Assembly (NCBI GenBank): GCA_014526335.1
Contig: JACTAT010000174.1
Coordinates: 362,142 to 426,141, forward strand
DNA length: 64,000 nucleotides
Direction of reading: 5' to 3'
From: Chrysaora quinquecirrha
Taxonomy: Eukaryota > Cnidaria > Scyphozoa > Semaeostomeae > Pelagiidae
Below are positions 9,534 through 20,423 of the stretch, in pieces. Position 1 is the first letter of the stretch. Each line of letters begins with the position of its first letter. Both the position numbers and the translations under genes were made by a program. Below the pieces are notes generated by a model, which did not search any database, was not told the DNA's origin, and worked only from the letters and a program-made list of their open reading frames with translations.

Positions 9534-12404
9534 TGGTCTTTCTGCAGGATCAACAAAATAGATTTTTATGATGATTTCAAATTCTCCCCAGCCAGTTTCT
9601 GAAACTTCATAAGGTGGCTTTGTAACAACTAAAAATAAAAAAGAGCAAGCACATGAAAACAACGGGAATCCCAACAAAGGGTGTATGAGATTCCAAGGAT
9701 TCAGAGGTGCAGGAAGCAAGGCATCGGGACACCAGGCAGGGGGGGCAGAAACAGTGAATTCAAGGCAAAACTGTAATAAAATGAAAGAAAATCCACAATT
9801 TTTATGAGGGAAAGGGGGGGTAATTGCCTTCTCTGTCCCCATGCTTCTGGCACCCCTGCAAGGATTTCTGTCTTAGTTTACCTTTTGAGTTTAGCTTTTG
9901 AGACTCAGCCATGCCTCTCAGAAACTTCCATGTTTGCTAGGATCATCCCTCCCCCAGCTTTCAGGGCAGTTTCCTGTGTTCCAGGCCAGCCCACAAATTC
10001 TCATGATGGCAATCTTTAGTAAAAGCTCTAAATAGGCTTCCTGTTGGTTATCTATGGGTTGCCTAATCTACGGATGAAGGGCTTATCTACAGAGAGGAAA
10101 ATTAGAGTGATAACAGGTTGGCTTTCCTGAGGATAGGCTGTGTGGCAGTTAAGTGATAATAAAGCACTCACTTCTTTAGGATAGCTTTCATGCAATTCAT
10201 AATGAACCAATTGAAAATTGAACTCAATTGAAAATTAGAGTAATAACATGTTGGTTTTCCTGAGGAAAGGCTGTGTGGCAGTTTAGTTTAGTAGTAATAA
10301 GGCACTCACTTCTTTGTGCATTAGGATAGCTTTCATGCAATTTAAAATGAACTTTTTTTATATATGCTGACATATCCTGTAAAGAAAAATTTAAGAGTAA
10401 AATTAGCATTAACAAAAAGATTACAGCAATAAGAACAGCATTGCTCTGTTTACATCTGAAAAGTGACACCAGATTATTGCAAGTAAAGACCTTTTTGTGA
10501 GTAAAACAGCAAATGTGTAGTAGAAAATAACAATTTCATGTGCAACCACACTGGTTGAGAGACTTCAAGTTAGTGAAGTATTACAACAAGCAACTACAAC
10601 CAGGTCTTGCGACCAGGTCAAAATCATACATGTTTTCAAGCCAGTCTGCAGAGTATGGCAGTTCTCGATGAGATCTTGTGCGTGCAGAAGCACCTTCCCA
10701 TTGTTCTTTTCAATTGTTCTATTGTGTTTTATCCTATGCGGCACTCCCGACACTCCTCATGCTTGTTTTCAAGGAAGCAGTGAGAAAATGTGTTAGGCTA
10801 ATCCATACAAATTGGCTAATAATCAGAGGTTTGATGAGTCAAATTGTGTGGACAGCTCTAGACAGATTAAAGCAGGCCTAGCCAGGAAGATTTCAGTAGG
10901 TGGGCGGTAATAGCTCCCCTCAAAAAATTCAGGCGGGCGGTTTTTTATCTTCCTTAAGTGACTGTTAAAGGGTATAATATGGTACTAAACGGAAGAAAAC
11001 AAAGTTGTTAAGGAGAAAAATACTTATTTAAATTAATGGAAACTAATTTTAAAATTCGAAACAAAAAAAAATAAAAGAATCTTAATGATGATAAAAGTAC
11101 ATTCAGTCTTCAACCGTGATGCTTATGGTGATTAAAAAGTCGTCAACAGAACTAAAAACAGGACAAGTCAGATGTGATAAGGAGATTAGTCGATTTAAAA
11201 ATTAACGCCGGAGATTTCCCCTCTGTCTGGTAATGAAGAAAGAAAAGCGAAGGCGGGCGGATTTTTTGGTTATTTGATATTGAGGGGAGCAGTGACAGCT
11301 CGCCTCCAGCGTTCGAGGGGAGTGACGAGGCGGGCACGGGCGATCGGCCGCCTTAAAAGACGAGGCCTGATAAAGCTGTAAATTGTCACCTCATTTTCAT
11401 TGTACGGCTTGATATAAACATTCCACCAATGTGTATGTCCATCAGTTTCTCTTTTCTTTCCAAAATATTGTGACTTGTTGCCAAATATGAGTGGCTTTAC
11501 AATCACCAGGCCCTAGAAATAATGCATGAACATTTCTAGCTTAACTACAGCATAAAGGTTTTGTGGAAGCCCCCCAGGGGGTACTTCCATTGTTCGTTAT
11601 ACTACTTCATTGTTCGTGCCGCCCAAATGGGTAACTTTTCAGTGTCAATTTCCCTACATATGGGTTAATTTTTCGTAAAGAATCTCTACATATGGGTAGT
11701 AAAATATATAAAAAATTTTAGACATGCATTACTTTGAAAAGCCTGATAAACATGTGTTAGTTTTTAGCGCAAATGCCTTTTCGCCGCATTTAGAATTGCC
11801 TCAGGCATTAAATTGGGTTCAAACATTTGAGACATTGGTACAAATGGGTAAAAAATTTCATTGTTTTTTCTATACATGGGGGAAGCCCCTTGATACCAGG
11901 TCAACTTGTCACACTGCCAACTACCAAAAGTCAGGTTGCTACACGTGTGTAAAGTTTACCACCTCAAAAGATGATTTTCCATGCTTATCTGAACAAGTCA
12001 ACTCTATTAGCATAATATAAAGTGGGGTTTGTAGTGTGGGCGGGCAGCACCCTAAATGACTATCAAGGTGTGCCAAGCTAACTAGAAGACAATGGCGAGT
12101 TGACCTAAAATCCAGTGTGCATTCCTTGTTGCCTGCGCCGGAGATCTTCGGAATGTCTCCGACTCTGGCATGCAGTTTGGGCCTTAGGCCTAAATAAACT
12201 GCACTAAAATCAGTAAGAGTTTTTAGCCGTTTCAGATTTATAAGGTTTAATGATATATGAATGAACTAGTTAAGTTTTCCGGATAACTAACTAACATTGG
12301 ATTATTTATTTGAAAGTTTAAAAAGGAAATTACTTGTTTCATAACTTAGCTAAATAGCAATTTACTTTTACTCTCGCATTTTCCAGGGGTACTGTGTCCG
12401 CCAT
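9534..12404 (-). CDS. YEATS4: YEATS domain-containing protein 4 (GAS41), exons 1-4, C-terminus not found
   Basis: Four exons with matching phases: 12366-12404 ([13 protein letters not shown]), 11390-11512 ([20 protein letters not shown] then [16 protein letters not shown]), 10310-10376 ([17 protein letters not shown]) and 9534-9628 ([16 protein letters not shown] then [10 protein letters not shown]). Borders are AAA|GTAAAT, TCTAG|GGC, GAG|GTGACA, TTACAG|GAT, GAA|GTGAGT, TTTTAG|TTG and CCA|GTAAGT. This is the YEATS acyl-lysine reader of GAS41, a shared subunit of the SRCAP and TIP60 complexes that load H2A.Z. The HTHWWxVYxKPY and GWGEFEI segments that build the aromatic acyl pocket are present. 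The remaining third of YEATS (LYHLLKLF-type) and the coiled coil were not found leftward, where a Penelope relic, minisatellites and a BEL element lie. Those exons may be beyond the window or lost. It is head to head with DNTTIP2. Confidence 0.93.
9629..10105. other. YEATS4 intron, no feature
   Basis: Intronic, no recognisable element. The open frames here run across the exon-intron border of the 9534-9628 exon and are not separate genes. Confidence 0.6.
10106..10376. repeat. Tandem duplication covering the 3' half of a YEATS4 exon and its donor
   Basis: About 105 bp at 10106-10210 repeats 10231-10356: AATTAGAGTGATAACA, GGCTGTGTGGCAGTT, GCACTCACTTCTTT and AGGATAGCTTTCATGCAATT occur in both. 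The right-hand copy is the working 3' half of the exon at 10310-10376. The left copy keeps a GTGAGT donor but lacks six bases (TGTGCA on the plus strand) in the coding part, and has no acceptor or exon 5' half. Confidence 0.85.
10895..11310. mobile_element. MITE in YEATS4 intron
   Basis: Inverted ends: AGCTCCCCTCAAAAAATTC with GGCGGGCGGTTTTTTATC on the left, and CGAAGGCGGGCGGATTTTTT with GAGGGGAGCAGTGACAGCTC on the right. No coding capacity. Located between the 10310 and 11390 exons. Confidence 0.55.
11550..12100. other. YEATS4 first intron, repeat-like
   Basis: Contains CCCCCCAGGGGGTACTTCC and repeated TACATATGGGT / CATTGTTCG words, reminiscent of the element near 27.0 kb (GGTACTCCCCAATG...CATATGGG). 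The ORF 11724-12020 sits inside and has no protein-like motif. Probably a diverged non-autonomous element. Confidence 0.35.
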
Positions 12405-12848
12405 TCTTCCTTCCTTCTCTCAGAAAATCAAATCTTTGAGCACCACATGATGATGATAGAAAACATGCATTGAATTTAGACGAAGACCACTGAACACAAA
12501 ATTTTCACGAAGCAGCACAAATATTCAGCAGTGACACCTTTGAAAAATTTACTTCAAATGAAAATTTTTATAACTTGCATTAAAAATTCTCGAAAAAACC
12601 AAATGTAAAATTAAAAATAAGGCAATTTTTCATTGTTCGTCTTCCTTACTCAGCTTCATGTTATCTTTCAGGACTTTCAGCCTCATTTCCATGTTTGGTA
12701 ACGAGGTTTGATTGAGTGAACAGAATAATGAAATTTTTCTTCTCGCCATGCTTTCAAAATGGAAGAACAGAAGTGAAAGCTGTGAAGTGAAAGTCTAAGT
12801 CATTTTATCAAATTTTGTCATTATTTTAGGGTAAAGTAAACTTTGAAA
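12405..12848. promoter_or_regulatory. Shared 5' region between divergent YEATS4 and DNTTIP2
   Basis: The two start codons (12404 minus, 12849 plus) are separated by 444 bp with no coding sequence. This arrangement is that of a bidirectional promoter. A TTATTTTAG|GG acceptor-like site at about 12829, 20 bp before the DNTTIP2 ATG, suggests that DNTTIP2 may have a separate 5' UTR exon. No TATA box stands out. Confidence 0.55.
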
Positions 12849-14996
12849 ATGAGACGAAGTGCACGCCTTGCGAAGAGAGCCGAATCAGAGGATGAAGCCC
12901 CTGCCGTTAAACTGAAAACCCCTACAAGGAGCACGGGGAAGAAAGTTAGGCCTACTACAACAAAGTCGACAGTCAAAAGGAATAGCCACACGAGAAAGAT
13001 TATCGATGAAAGCAAACAAAACAAAGATATCGCGGACGTGTCTGGTGATGTTGGAAAGAAAAAAGCGTCAAAAGAACTTTTCCCTGTCCATGAAGTAGAT
13101 CAATCAAATTCAAGTGAAGTGTTAAGAAATCATTCAGAAGTGTCAACAAATTTGAATAAAGAAATTGAGAAAGTGATTCATGATGGTCAAGATGTGACAA
13201 AAGAAATGAGGAATGATGGTAGTGGTAGTGGTATAAAGGCAGAAAGCACAGACAGCCCTAGTATCACTGCATCCAGAAGAAGCATAAAAAAGGACAGACC
13301 TCAAAATGAGAAGGCACTGTCGTCATCACAAAAGAATGGTGGTCCAAGGAAAATAAATTCTCCCAGGGATTTGAGAGAGGTTTCAGAGTTACCTGATGAT
13401 GAAGAGACAGAAATTGCATCTTCAAAAGATCCTTCTTCTGTTACTGACATAGAAATTCTTGAATTCAAAACCCTAAACAAAGACATATTAAGTCCTGCAA
13501 AGAGTGAGTCTGCACAAGAAAAAGTCAAAGAAATTAAATCCGATGATGATGATTTAATGAGAGAAAGCCAAAAAAGCTCTTCTCATATTGCCAAGAAAGA
13601 GACTTTGGGGTCTTCAGATGAGACTGCCATACCTAATTCCACTAAAGAAAGTTCATTCCAAGTTATAAGCAAAGTTGAAACCAGTGAGAGCATAGATGAT
13701 TTGAACGCTAGTAAAGCGTTGTCAGATATTATCGAGGAAAGCAACAATTCTTTACCTCAAATGGAGTCCTCTGAAAAAGAGCCAAGCATTGATGTTTTAG
13801 TTGGTGAAAGCCCTAGAAAGGAATCCAACACTGCTATTTCAATTAGCGAAAGTTTAAGGTGCAAACCAAAGGTTGGCAACAGAAAGCCTACTAGGAAATT
13901 TAACTTCAACTCAACTGGTTCTAAAGATGGTAAAAATAACCTTTTGAAATTAACTTCTGATATTTTCAAAAACATGGCTTTCAGCTTGACTAAGGAGGAT
14001 ATACTTGGTGAGAAATCAGATAGTACAAAAATGTTGAAAAGTTCAGAAACTGATGTTCATAAACTTGATGTCATCTCGCTAAAGGACGACAATGATAAAG
14101 TTGTTAAAGATACAGCTCAAGGGGAGCTATCTTCGGAGTTAGACCCAAGATGTGATACTAAGGATCTTTACTTTGATATTAACAAACATGGGCCTGTTGA
14201 GTTGAAATCTGTGAAACCAAAAAAGAAAGAATTGTCTGTTATGAAGAAGAGTGTTCTCGGCCCTGGTTTAGAGAAGATGGAAGCTGCTCCAAAAGTGAAT
14301 GAAAGTTTTAGAGAGAAGAAGAAGAAAAAGAAGAAAGAAGAGGGTGAAACTGCTGGTCCTGGGTGGTTTAATATGCCAAAAGCGGAGATGACAGAAGAGT
14401 TAAAGAAAGATCTTCAAATTATCAAAATGAGAAATCTTTTAGATTCTAAAAGGTTTTACAAATCTGCAGACAAGAAGATGCCCAAGTAGGTTTACTTTTC
14501 AAAATTTTTCACTATGTCCAAAGGACATAATGAGAGGGTGTTTGTGGATGATGATGATGATGATGATGTTGATGATGGTAACGATGATGATCATAATGAT
14601 CAATATGATTTTGATCATCATGGTGATGACGATAATTATGATAATTACAAGAATGACATAATAATGATTGTTTTGCAGATTATGATGATGTTGATGGTCA
14701 TGATGATGATGATGTTGATGATCATGATGATCATGATGATGATGATGTTGATGATCATGATGATGATGATGTTGATGTTGATGATGATGATAATGATGAT
14801 GACGAAGATGATGATGTTAATGAAAGTAACTATGTTGATCATAATGGTCATAATGATTATGATCATGAAGGTGATGATGATAAGGATGATAATTACGAGA
14901 ATGACATAATAATGATTGTTTTGCAGATTATGATGATGTTGATGGTCATGATGATGATGATGTTGATGATCATGATGATCATGATGATGATGATGT

Positions 14997-15032
<36 letters not shown>

Positions 15033-15086
15033 CGATGAAGAGAATGATGTTGATGATGATGATCATGATCATGATGATGATGATGT

Positions 15087-15130
<44 letters not shown>

Positions 15131-15131
15131 T

Positions 15132-15172
<41 letters not shown>

Positions 15173-15419
15173 TTGATGATGATGATGATGATGATGTTGA
15201 TGATGATGATAATGATGATGACGAAGATGATGATGTTAATGAAAGTAACCATGTTGATCATAATGGTCATAATGATTATGATCATGAAGGTGATGATGAT
15301 AAGGATGATAATTACGAGAATGACATAATAATGATTGTTTTGCAGATTATGATGATGTTGATGGTCATGATGATGATGATGTTGATGATCATGATGATGA
15401 TGATGTTGATGATCATGAC

Positions 15420-15462
<43 letters not shown>

Positions 15463-17000
15463 TTGATGATGATGATAATGATGATGATAATGATGATGAC
15501 GAAGATGATGATGTTAATGAAAGTAACCATGTTGATCATAATGGTCATAATGATTATGATCATGAAGGTGATGATGATAAGGATGATAATTATGAGAATG
15601 ACACAATGATGATTGTTTTGCAGATTATGACAATGTTGATGATTATGATGATGATGATGATGATAATGATGATGATGATGATGATGATGATAACGCTTTT
15701 GATGATGACATTGTTTTAAGAGCAATAGCCGCTCCGTTGCGTGCGGAGAAATCAGCCTAGTGGAAAATCGGCTGTCGCGCGATTATTTTTTATCGCAACA
15801 CCGCGAGTGTGATAAGGAAATCTCACGATATGGCGATACACACTTTTTTTATAAGAATACAGTCTATAAGAATGTTCAGGCTCAAAATTGCCAAAGAACA
15901 ATGGAAATTTAAGAATAACAAGGGAAAAGTTCGAGCCTCGGCAAAAATTAGGATATTCTTATAAAAAGTGTGTAAGTGTGTAATCATGCGAATGTTATAT
16001 TCTGGCCAAAAGATCACACATTGCTGTTCAAACATTTGAGATTCGCTTTAAAAAGCAAGCTTTGACCATTTGGCCACTACACAAAACAATGCTTGATAAG
16101 CAAAATGATCTAAATGTGGTACGCAACGTTTCAAAGTAGTTAAAAACCCTTTTTTGCTTCATGCAGACCAAAATGGTTGGACAAGCAATGTTTTGCAACA
16201 TGGCTAAATGGTCAAACATTTTGCTTGACCAGCAAATTTTAAATGTTTGACAAACAATATTTGATTGTTTGACCAGGGCATTACGATTTTGTGGAAGGCA
16301 GGGTTAGGAATGAGAGAGAGACACAAAATAGGGAGTTTTACACACTTTTTTATAAGAATGCAGTCTATAAGAATATTGAGGCTCAAAATCGCTGGAATTT
16401 AGGAATTATTTAAGAATAATGCCAGACTCAAGCTTCATGAAGACAATTTTTTATTTTTCTGCGTTTTACACAAGCTACAAAATGTGATCATACTGTATAT
16501 GTTTTACAGTACACATTGGACTGCCTTGGTTTCATGAGATTGACAAAGTTGAAATAGTACTTCTAACGGTAGATTAGGTTTTTTTCATAAAATGGTAAAT
16601 GACAAAGATTTGACTTATTTCTCTTGATCTTAAGTCCGCTTGGTAACATAGTAAGTTAAGAATAATTTCAGAGTATTTTTAGGCTCAAAGTCTTAAGAAT
16701 AACTGAGGCTCGGCAAAAATTAAGGTATTCTTATAAAAAAAGTGTGTAATGTGTTTCCATGTTAATTTTAGATATTTTCAAGTTGGAAGAGTGATCGAAG
16801 GAGCAACGGAATTTTACTCATCAAGAATATCAAAGAAAGAAAGAAAAAGAACGATGGTGGATGAACTACTTGAGGATGCAGAATTTAGGAGGAAAAATAA
16901 GAAAAAATATCTTGAGATTCAAAGCAAAAAAGAAAGCGGAGGAAAGAAATATTACAAAAAGATGAAAAATAAGAGAAAAGAAACATGGGCTAAAAGTTAA
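12849..17000 (+). CDS. DNTTIP2: Deoxynucleotidyltransferase terminal-interacting protein 2 (Fcf2 domain)
   Basis: Two exons, 12849-14485 and 16772-17000, 621 residues. The first ATG begins MRRSARLAKRAESEDEAP. Residues 1-480 are low-complexity, Ser/Glu/Lys-rich and probably disordered. A basic stretch (REKKKKKKKEEGE, about 494-506) precedes the Fcf2 domain: GPGWFNMPKAEMTEELKKDL, IKMRNLLDSKRFYKSADKK, then across the CCCAA|GTAGGT donor and TTTTAG|A acceptor YFQVGRVIEGATEFYSSR and SKKERKRTMVDELLEDAEFR, ending in a Lys-rich tail. Fcf2/DNTTIP2 acts in the nucleolus in early 40S pre-rRNA processing with the U3 snoRNP; the vertebrate protein also binds TdT. Without splicing the frame would stop at once (TAG at 14487), which supports the intron. 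It shares a 5' region with YEATS4. Confidence 0.95.
14540..15700. repeat. GAT/GTT trinucleotide array with a higher-order unit, in DNTTIP2 intron
   Basis: About 1.15 kb of GAT-type triplets with GTT, CAT and AAT variants. A non-simple cassette, ATGATTGTTTTGCAGATTATG, recurs with TTTTGCAG starting at 14671, 14919, 15338 and 15616 (spacings 248, 419 and 278). The segments between share ATGAAAGTAAC, GGTCATAATGATTATGATC and GAATGACA. All three unit lengths are 2 mod 3, so units differ by whole triplets but successive units shift the reading frame. The poly-Met, poly-Ile and poly-Asp open frames are therefore not genes. Confidence 0.92.
15838..15973. mobile_element. MITE, ACACACTTTTTTATAAGAAT-end family, copy 1
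   Basis: Short element with ends ACACACTTTTTTTATAAGAA and ATTCTTATAAAAAGTGTGT. A second, longer copy is at 16337-16749. Both lie in the DNTTIP2 intron. Confidence 0.8.
16000..16283. mobile_element. MITE of the GGCCCTGGCCAAACG family, diverged copy
   Basis: Left end TCTGGCCAAAAGATCACAC, right end TTGATTGTTTGACCAGGGCA, with internal GGTCAAACATTTTGCTTGAC and AAATGTTTGACAAACAAT. Less diverged copies are at 34244, 44057 and 57494. Confidence 0.7.
16337..16749. mobile_element. MITE, ACACACTTTTTTATAAGAAT-end family, copy 2
   Basis: Ends TTACACACTTTTTTATAAGA and TATTCTTATAAAAAAAGTGT. About 412 bp. Its right end is 23 bp from the acceptor of DNTTIP2 exon 2, so it supplies most of the upstream branch-point region. 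Confidence 0.82.
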
Positions 17001-17257
17001 CTAGTTTATAAATGTACAAGTTTTAACTTTAGTAAGAAATTATAGAATGATGTCTTTATTAAGATTATAGATGTTTGACGCATCTTTCTACTTGCTTCCT
17101 TGCAAACTGCCACGAAGGCCCCAACAAGGATAAGAAAACCGAAAAGATGATGTTGTCCTAAAACTGTTATCGGTATAGTCCCCCAAAACAGAGGACAAAG
17201 TGAGCTTCTCCCTTCCCGGACAAGAGCCCCCCAAGCTGTTCTGCATGATGCGTTATA

Positions 17258-17729
17258 TACCTTTTCAAAGAGATCTGGGTCGGGCGCGACGTTTTCTGGT
17301 AAATGGTAGGCATATCATATCGAGTAAGGGAATCCTCTCCACGGACAAAGACCAGGATTGCAGTCGCTTCAGAGGAAGTAGTGCAGCAGAATTTACTCCA
17401 AATTCACGAATAATAGAAGAAAAAGAGAAAAGAAATCTGCGACAGTAAATGTTTGAAATATCTGAAGAAACGCAGGAAACAAGATACAAGTATCTCACAA
17501 AAAGGAAAATACTTGATTAAATGATTCCTAGAGCAGATAAACTGGGACTTGAATCCTTTCTTTCTCTTTAACTCCCATAAAACGTGAATTTGAAGCGAAA
17601 TTTGCTGCAATGTCTCTCCTGAAACGAACGCAATTCCGGTTTTGTCCATGGAGAAGATTCCCATACTCGATACGGCTACCATTTCCAGAAAAATGTCGCG
17701 CCCGACCCAGATCTCTTTGAAAAGGTCTA
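17258..17729. mobile_element. Palindromic MITE, AAAGAGGTCTGGGTCGGG family, complete copy
   Basis: Long inverted ends: CCTTTTCAAAGAGATCTGGG, TGGTAAATGGTAGGCAT and GGGAATCCTCTCCACG on the left; their inverses near 17640-17729 on the right. About 470 bp, no coding capacity. Relatives: 36105-36715 (with nested SINE), 56493-56972, 56182-56480, and fragments at 27452 and 59148. Confidence 0.88.
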
Positions 17730-17864
17730 ACAATGGTACGAGTCGTGATTTCGTGCTTTACAAATTTGAGGCAAAATTGCGTGATTGCTTGGTGCAGGTA
17801 GGACGGTTATTTCGCCCTATCATGCATCGGGCAAACATATTTCTTTCATTCGTCCCCTAAAACC

Positions 17865-18005
17865 TTAGACTTGCCCCAAGTCTATTTGTTGATTTCCCTC
17901 TCCTAGGATCCACGATTCCATGTCAGAACAAAGGAGAGTGCCTGACATGGAATCGTGGATCCTAGTAGAAGGAAATCAAGAAATAGACTTGGGGCAAGTC
18001 TACTA
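17865..18005. repeat. Near-perfect hairpin/palindromic element
   Basis: Arms of about 60 bp (AGACTTGCCCCAAGTCTATT... and the inverse ending TTGGGGCAAGTCT) separated by a 15-bp loop near AACAAAGGAGAGTGC. A few mismatches and one short bulge (GTTGATTTCCCTCT versus AGAAGGAAATCAAG). It is either a very short MITE or a long stem capable of small-RNA precursor folding. Confidence 0.85.
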
Positions 18006-18154
18006 AAGCCTTAATTTTATCTTCCCTGTTACATAAACTAAGACTAACGCATCACAAAACACCTGTTCTGGTCAACTCGACACACCAAAAGAAAGCATGA
18101 ATAACTTCATAGCCTACAGAATGACAATTTAACGAGTAATTGAAATTCTTTCAC

Positions 18155-18242
18155 CTTGAATGCTTCTTCATCTCCAGCAATCAACATCCGTTTAAAGAGC
18201 AACCAGGACCAAAGCCAGTAAAATGATTGAAAGTAATTTCAT
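18155..18242 (-). pseudogene. Broken copy of the secreted Arg-rich peptide first exon
   Basis: Begins MKLLSIILLALVLVAL, a signal peptide like that of the gene at 25096. It then hits TAA where the functional copy has TTA, and a second stop (TGA) within the Arg codons after the shared TDVDCW. The GTGAAAG donor after CAAG is kept. Upstream sequence (AACCGCAGGAAGTGTTGCAC) matches that upstream of the intact gene (AACCGCAGGAAGTTTTGCAC), so promoter and exon were duplicated together. No downstream exons of this copy were seen. Confidence 0.75.
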
Positions 18243-18724
18243 CTTGATGAACCCAACCGCAGGAAGTGTTGCACTCAAATCTCAGTCTCTAACGTTTAAA
18301 CTGAATGAACGAAAAATTCTTATGATCTAACGGTATTTCTATTAGTGTATTGCCCCTAGTGTATTTCTATCAGCCTGTTCAATTTGAATGGTAATAAGTC
18401 ACGTCAATGATTCACCAGCAAAATAGCGTCAGTTCATTACGAAGAGACATCGTATGTTTTTCATATAAACAAGGTACTAACTAACAATAGATAGTCATTC
18501 ATTACTTATCATTACAATAGGTAAAATGTAATCCTCATAATCTCAAGAGTGTATTTCTTTTTGTAATTCACTTGTTGCATGCTGATGCTTGTTGCATGTT
18601 GCATGTTGTAGATTGCTGGTTGTTGTTCTGTGAATGTCCGAATAAGATCGAAATCGATGATTGTTTTATCTCTGACTGAATTCTAATACATTGCAATCGA
18701 ACTGCAAGGAAAAAGCCTGCCGAA

Positions 18725-18740
18725 TGGCTTTCTACAACAA

Positions 18741-18787
<47 letters not shown>

Positions 18788-19027
18788 TGATTAAATCACC
18801 AACTAACTACCCTGGGTGCCAGAGACTAACCAATCAACTAACTAACTAGCCAACTAATTAACTTATTATATATCTAACTAATTGATTAACTAATTAACTA
18901 ACTAACTAACAAACCAACTAACTATCTAATTAACTAACCAACTCTCGGATTAACTAGCTAACTAACTAACTGTCTCTCGAACTAACAAACTAACTATCTA
19001 ACTAACTAACTAACTAACTAAGTAACC

Positions 19028-19070
<43 letters not shown>

Positions 19071-19319
19071 GAAGTAACCAAATAACTAACTCACTAACTA
19101 ACTAACTAACTTACAAGCCAACTAACTATCTAATTAACTAACCAACTCTCGGATTAACTAACTAACTAACTAACTGTCTCTCGAACTAACAAACTAACTA
19201 ACTAAGTAACTAACTAACTAACTAACTAATTAACTGATAATATAACTAACTAATTGATTAACTAATTAACTAACTAATTAACTAACTAACCAACCATCTA
19301 ACTAGCTAATTAACTCTCG

Positions 19320-19356
<37 letters not shown>

Positions 19357-19515
19357 GCTAACTAATTTACTAACTAATTAACTAACTTACTAACTAACTA
19401 ACTAACCAACGAGCTAACCAATCAAATAACTAAGTAACTAACTAACTAACCAACAAACTAACTAACTGATTATCTTATTTACTAACTAACCAACGAGCTA
19501 ACTAATCAACTAAAT
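18725..19515. repeat. (AACT)n tetranucleotide microsatellite array
   Basis: About 790 bp of AACT units with scattered variants. Longer words repeat inside it (AACCAACTCTCGGATTAAC near 18940 and 19140; CAACGAGCTAAC near 19410 and 19490), so parts were duplicated as blocks. A smaller TTAG tract at 43817-43850 is the same unit on the other strand. Confidence 0.95.
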
Positions 19516-19779
19516 GACGTACTGTTGCAATAGATATGCAGTATATCATATATGAAAGAATGTATTTATATGAGTATTAGAGTATTATTGGAAAAATCAA
19601 GAGTAGGAAGCAACAAAAAGAACATAGCATTGATCCCACTAACTGGTACAAAATTCATCACATTCATGAAAGAGGGACACTGTTCTCATGCCTGTTAAGT
19701 GTGCTCCTTCTATAGAAATCCAATGTGTTCCAAACATGCGTACCGGTTTCAACAGAACCAGACATTGCAGTCACATCAC

Positions 19780-19965
19780 ACTTTGTTCCTTGTCCTCCAC
19801 CCACTTGTTCCCTGTGAGTCCCGCTTTGTTTCTGCTATATTCCTACATTAATTACATTAATCCTTTAACATTCCAAATGATTTCCGCTTTATTCCCCCAG
19901 GAACTAATTGCTTCGCTGATTCCCACACATTCCCGTGTTCGCGGCTATTACTCCTTGTTCCGGCT
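19780..19965 (-). repeat. Possible relic of the GGAACAA minisatellite
   Basis: Scattered CTTTGTTCC, TTGTTCCCTG, CCCGCTTTGTTTC, TCCCGTGTTC and CTTGTTCC words in the orientation of arm 2, much diverged. No CTATCTCTAAAATC terminus was found beside it. Confidence 0.4.
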
Positions 19966-20423
19966 TTTAGGCATGGTTTCTCGACGAATTGCGTGTTAAT
20001 GGCCCCGAATAACCAGACTTAATGCATAAGCCCTACTACTTCGCTCGATGTTGTTGCTGTTGTTGTTCTTTTACGATTGCTCAATGCAGTAACTGGTAAA
20101 TTCGTTGGAGTGACGAATCACAAGATGTATACTAGAGACCCATGAGTGTGTGTACCGAATAACAAGGACGGCAACAACAACAACCCAAGAACAACGACAA
20201 CAAAAACAGACGAAAAAAATATCTATTGCTTGTTCATTCAATTGAGTAATATACTGTAACTAACAATGGATAAATATGGAAATCAAAATAATATCATGCC
20301 AGTATCGAGTCCATCTCTCGTCAGCATTTTCTTCGGTGCTATTTCTGAAAGCAGAAAAGCTTGTCTCAGTAAAAAAAAAACAGAATGAAGGAGAATGGAA
20401 GAGAACTTGCTCTAATAGGCAGG
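19966..20423. other. Intergenic, no gene seen
   Basis: Contains short GTT/ACA-rich tracts (20050-20075 and 20170-20210) and no convincing coding sequence. Confidence 0.5.

Noticed and set aside
9804..10019. 71-codon plus-strand ORF with a signal-like start
   Set aside because: Lies in a YEATS4 intron, no supporting motif.
11724..12020. 98-codon plus-strand ORF
   Set aside because: Inside the YEATS4 first intron in repeat-like DNA, no motif.
14514..15725. Poly-Met, poly-Ile, poly-Asp and His-rich ORFs
   Set aside because: GAT trinucleotide array; units shift frame (lengths 2 mod 3), so no continuous repeat protein.
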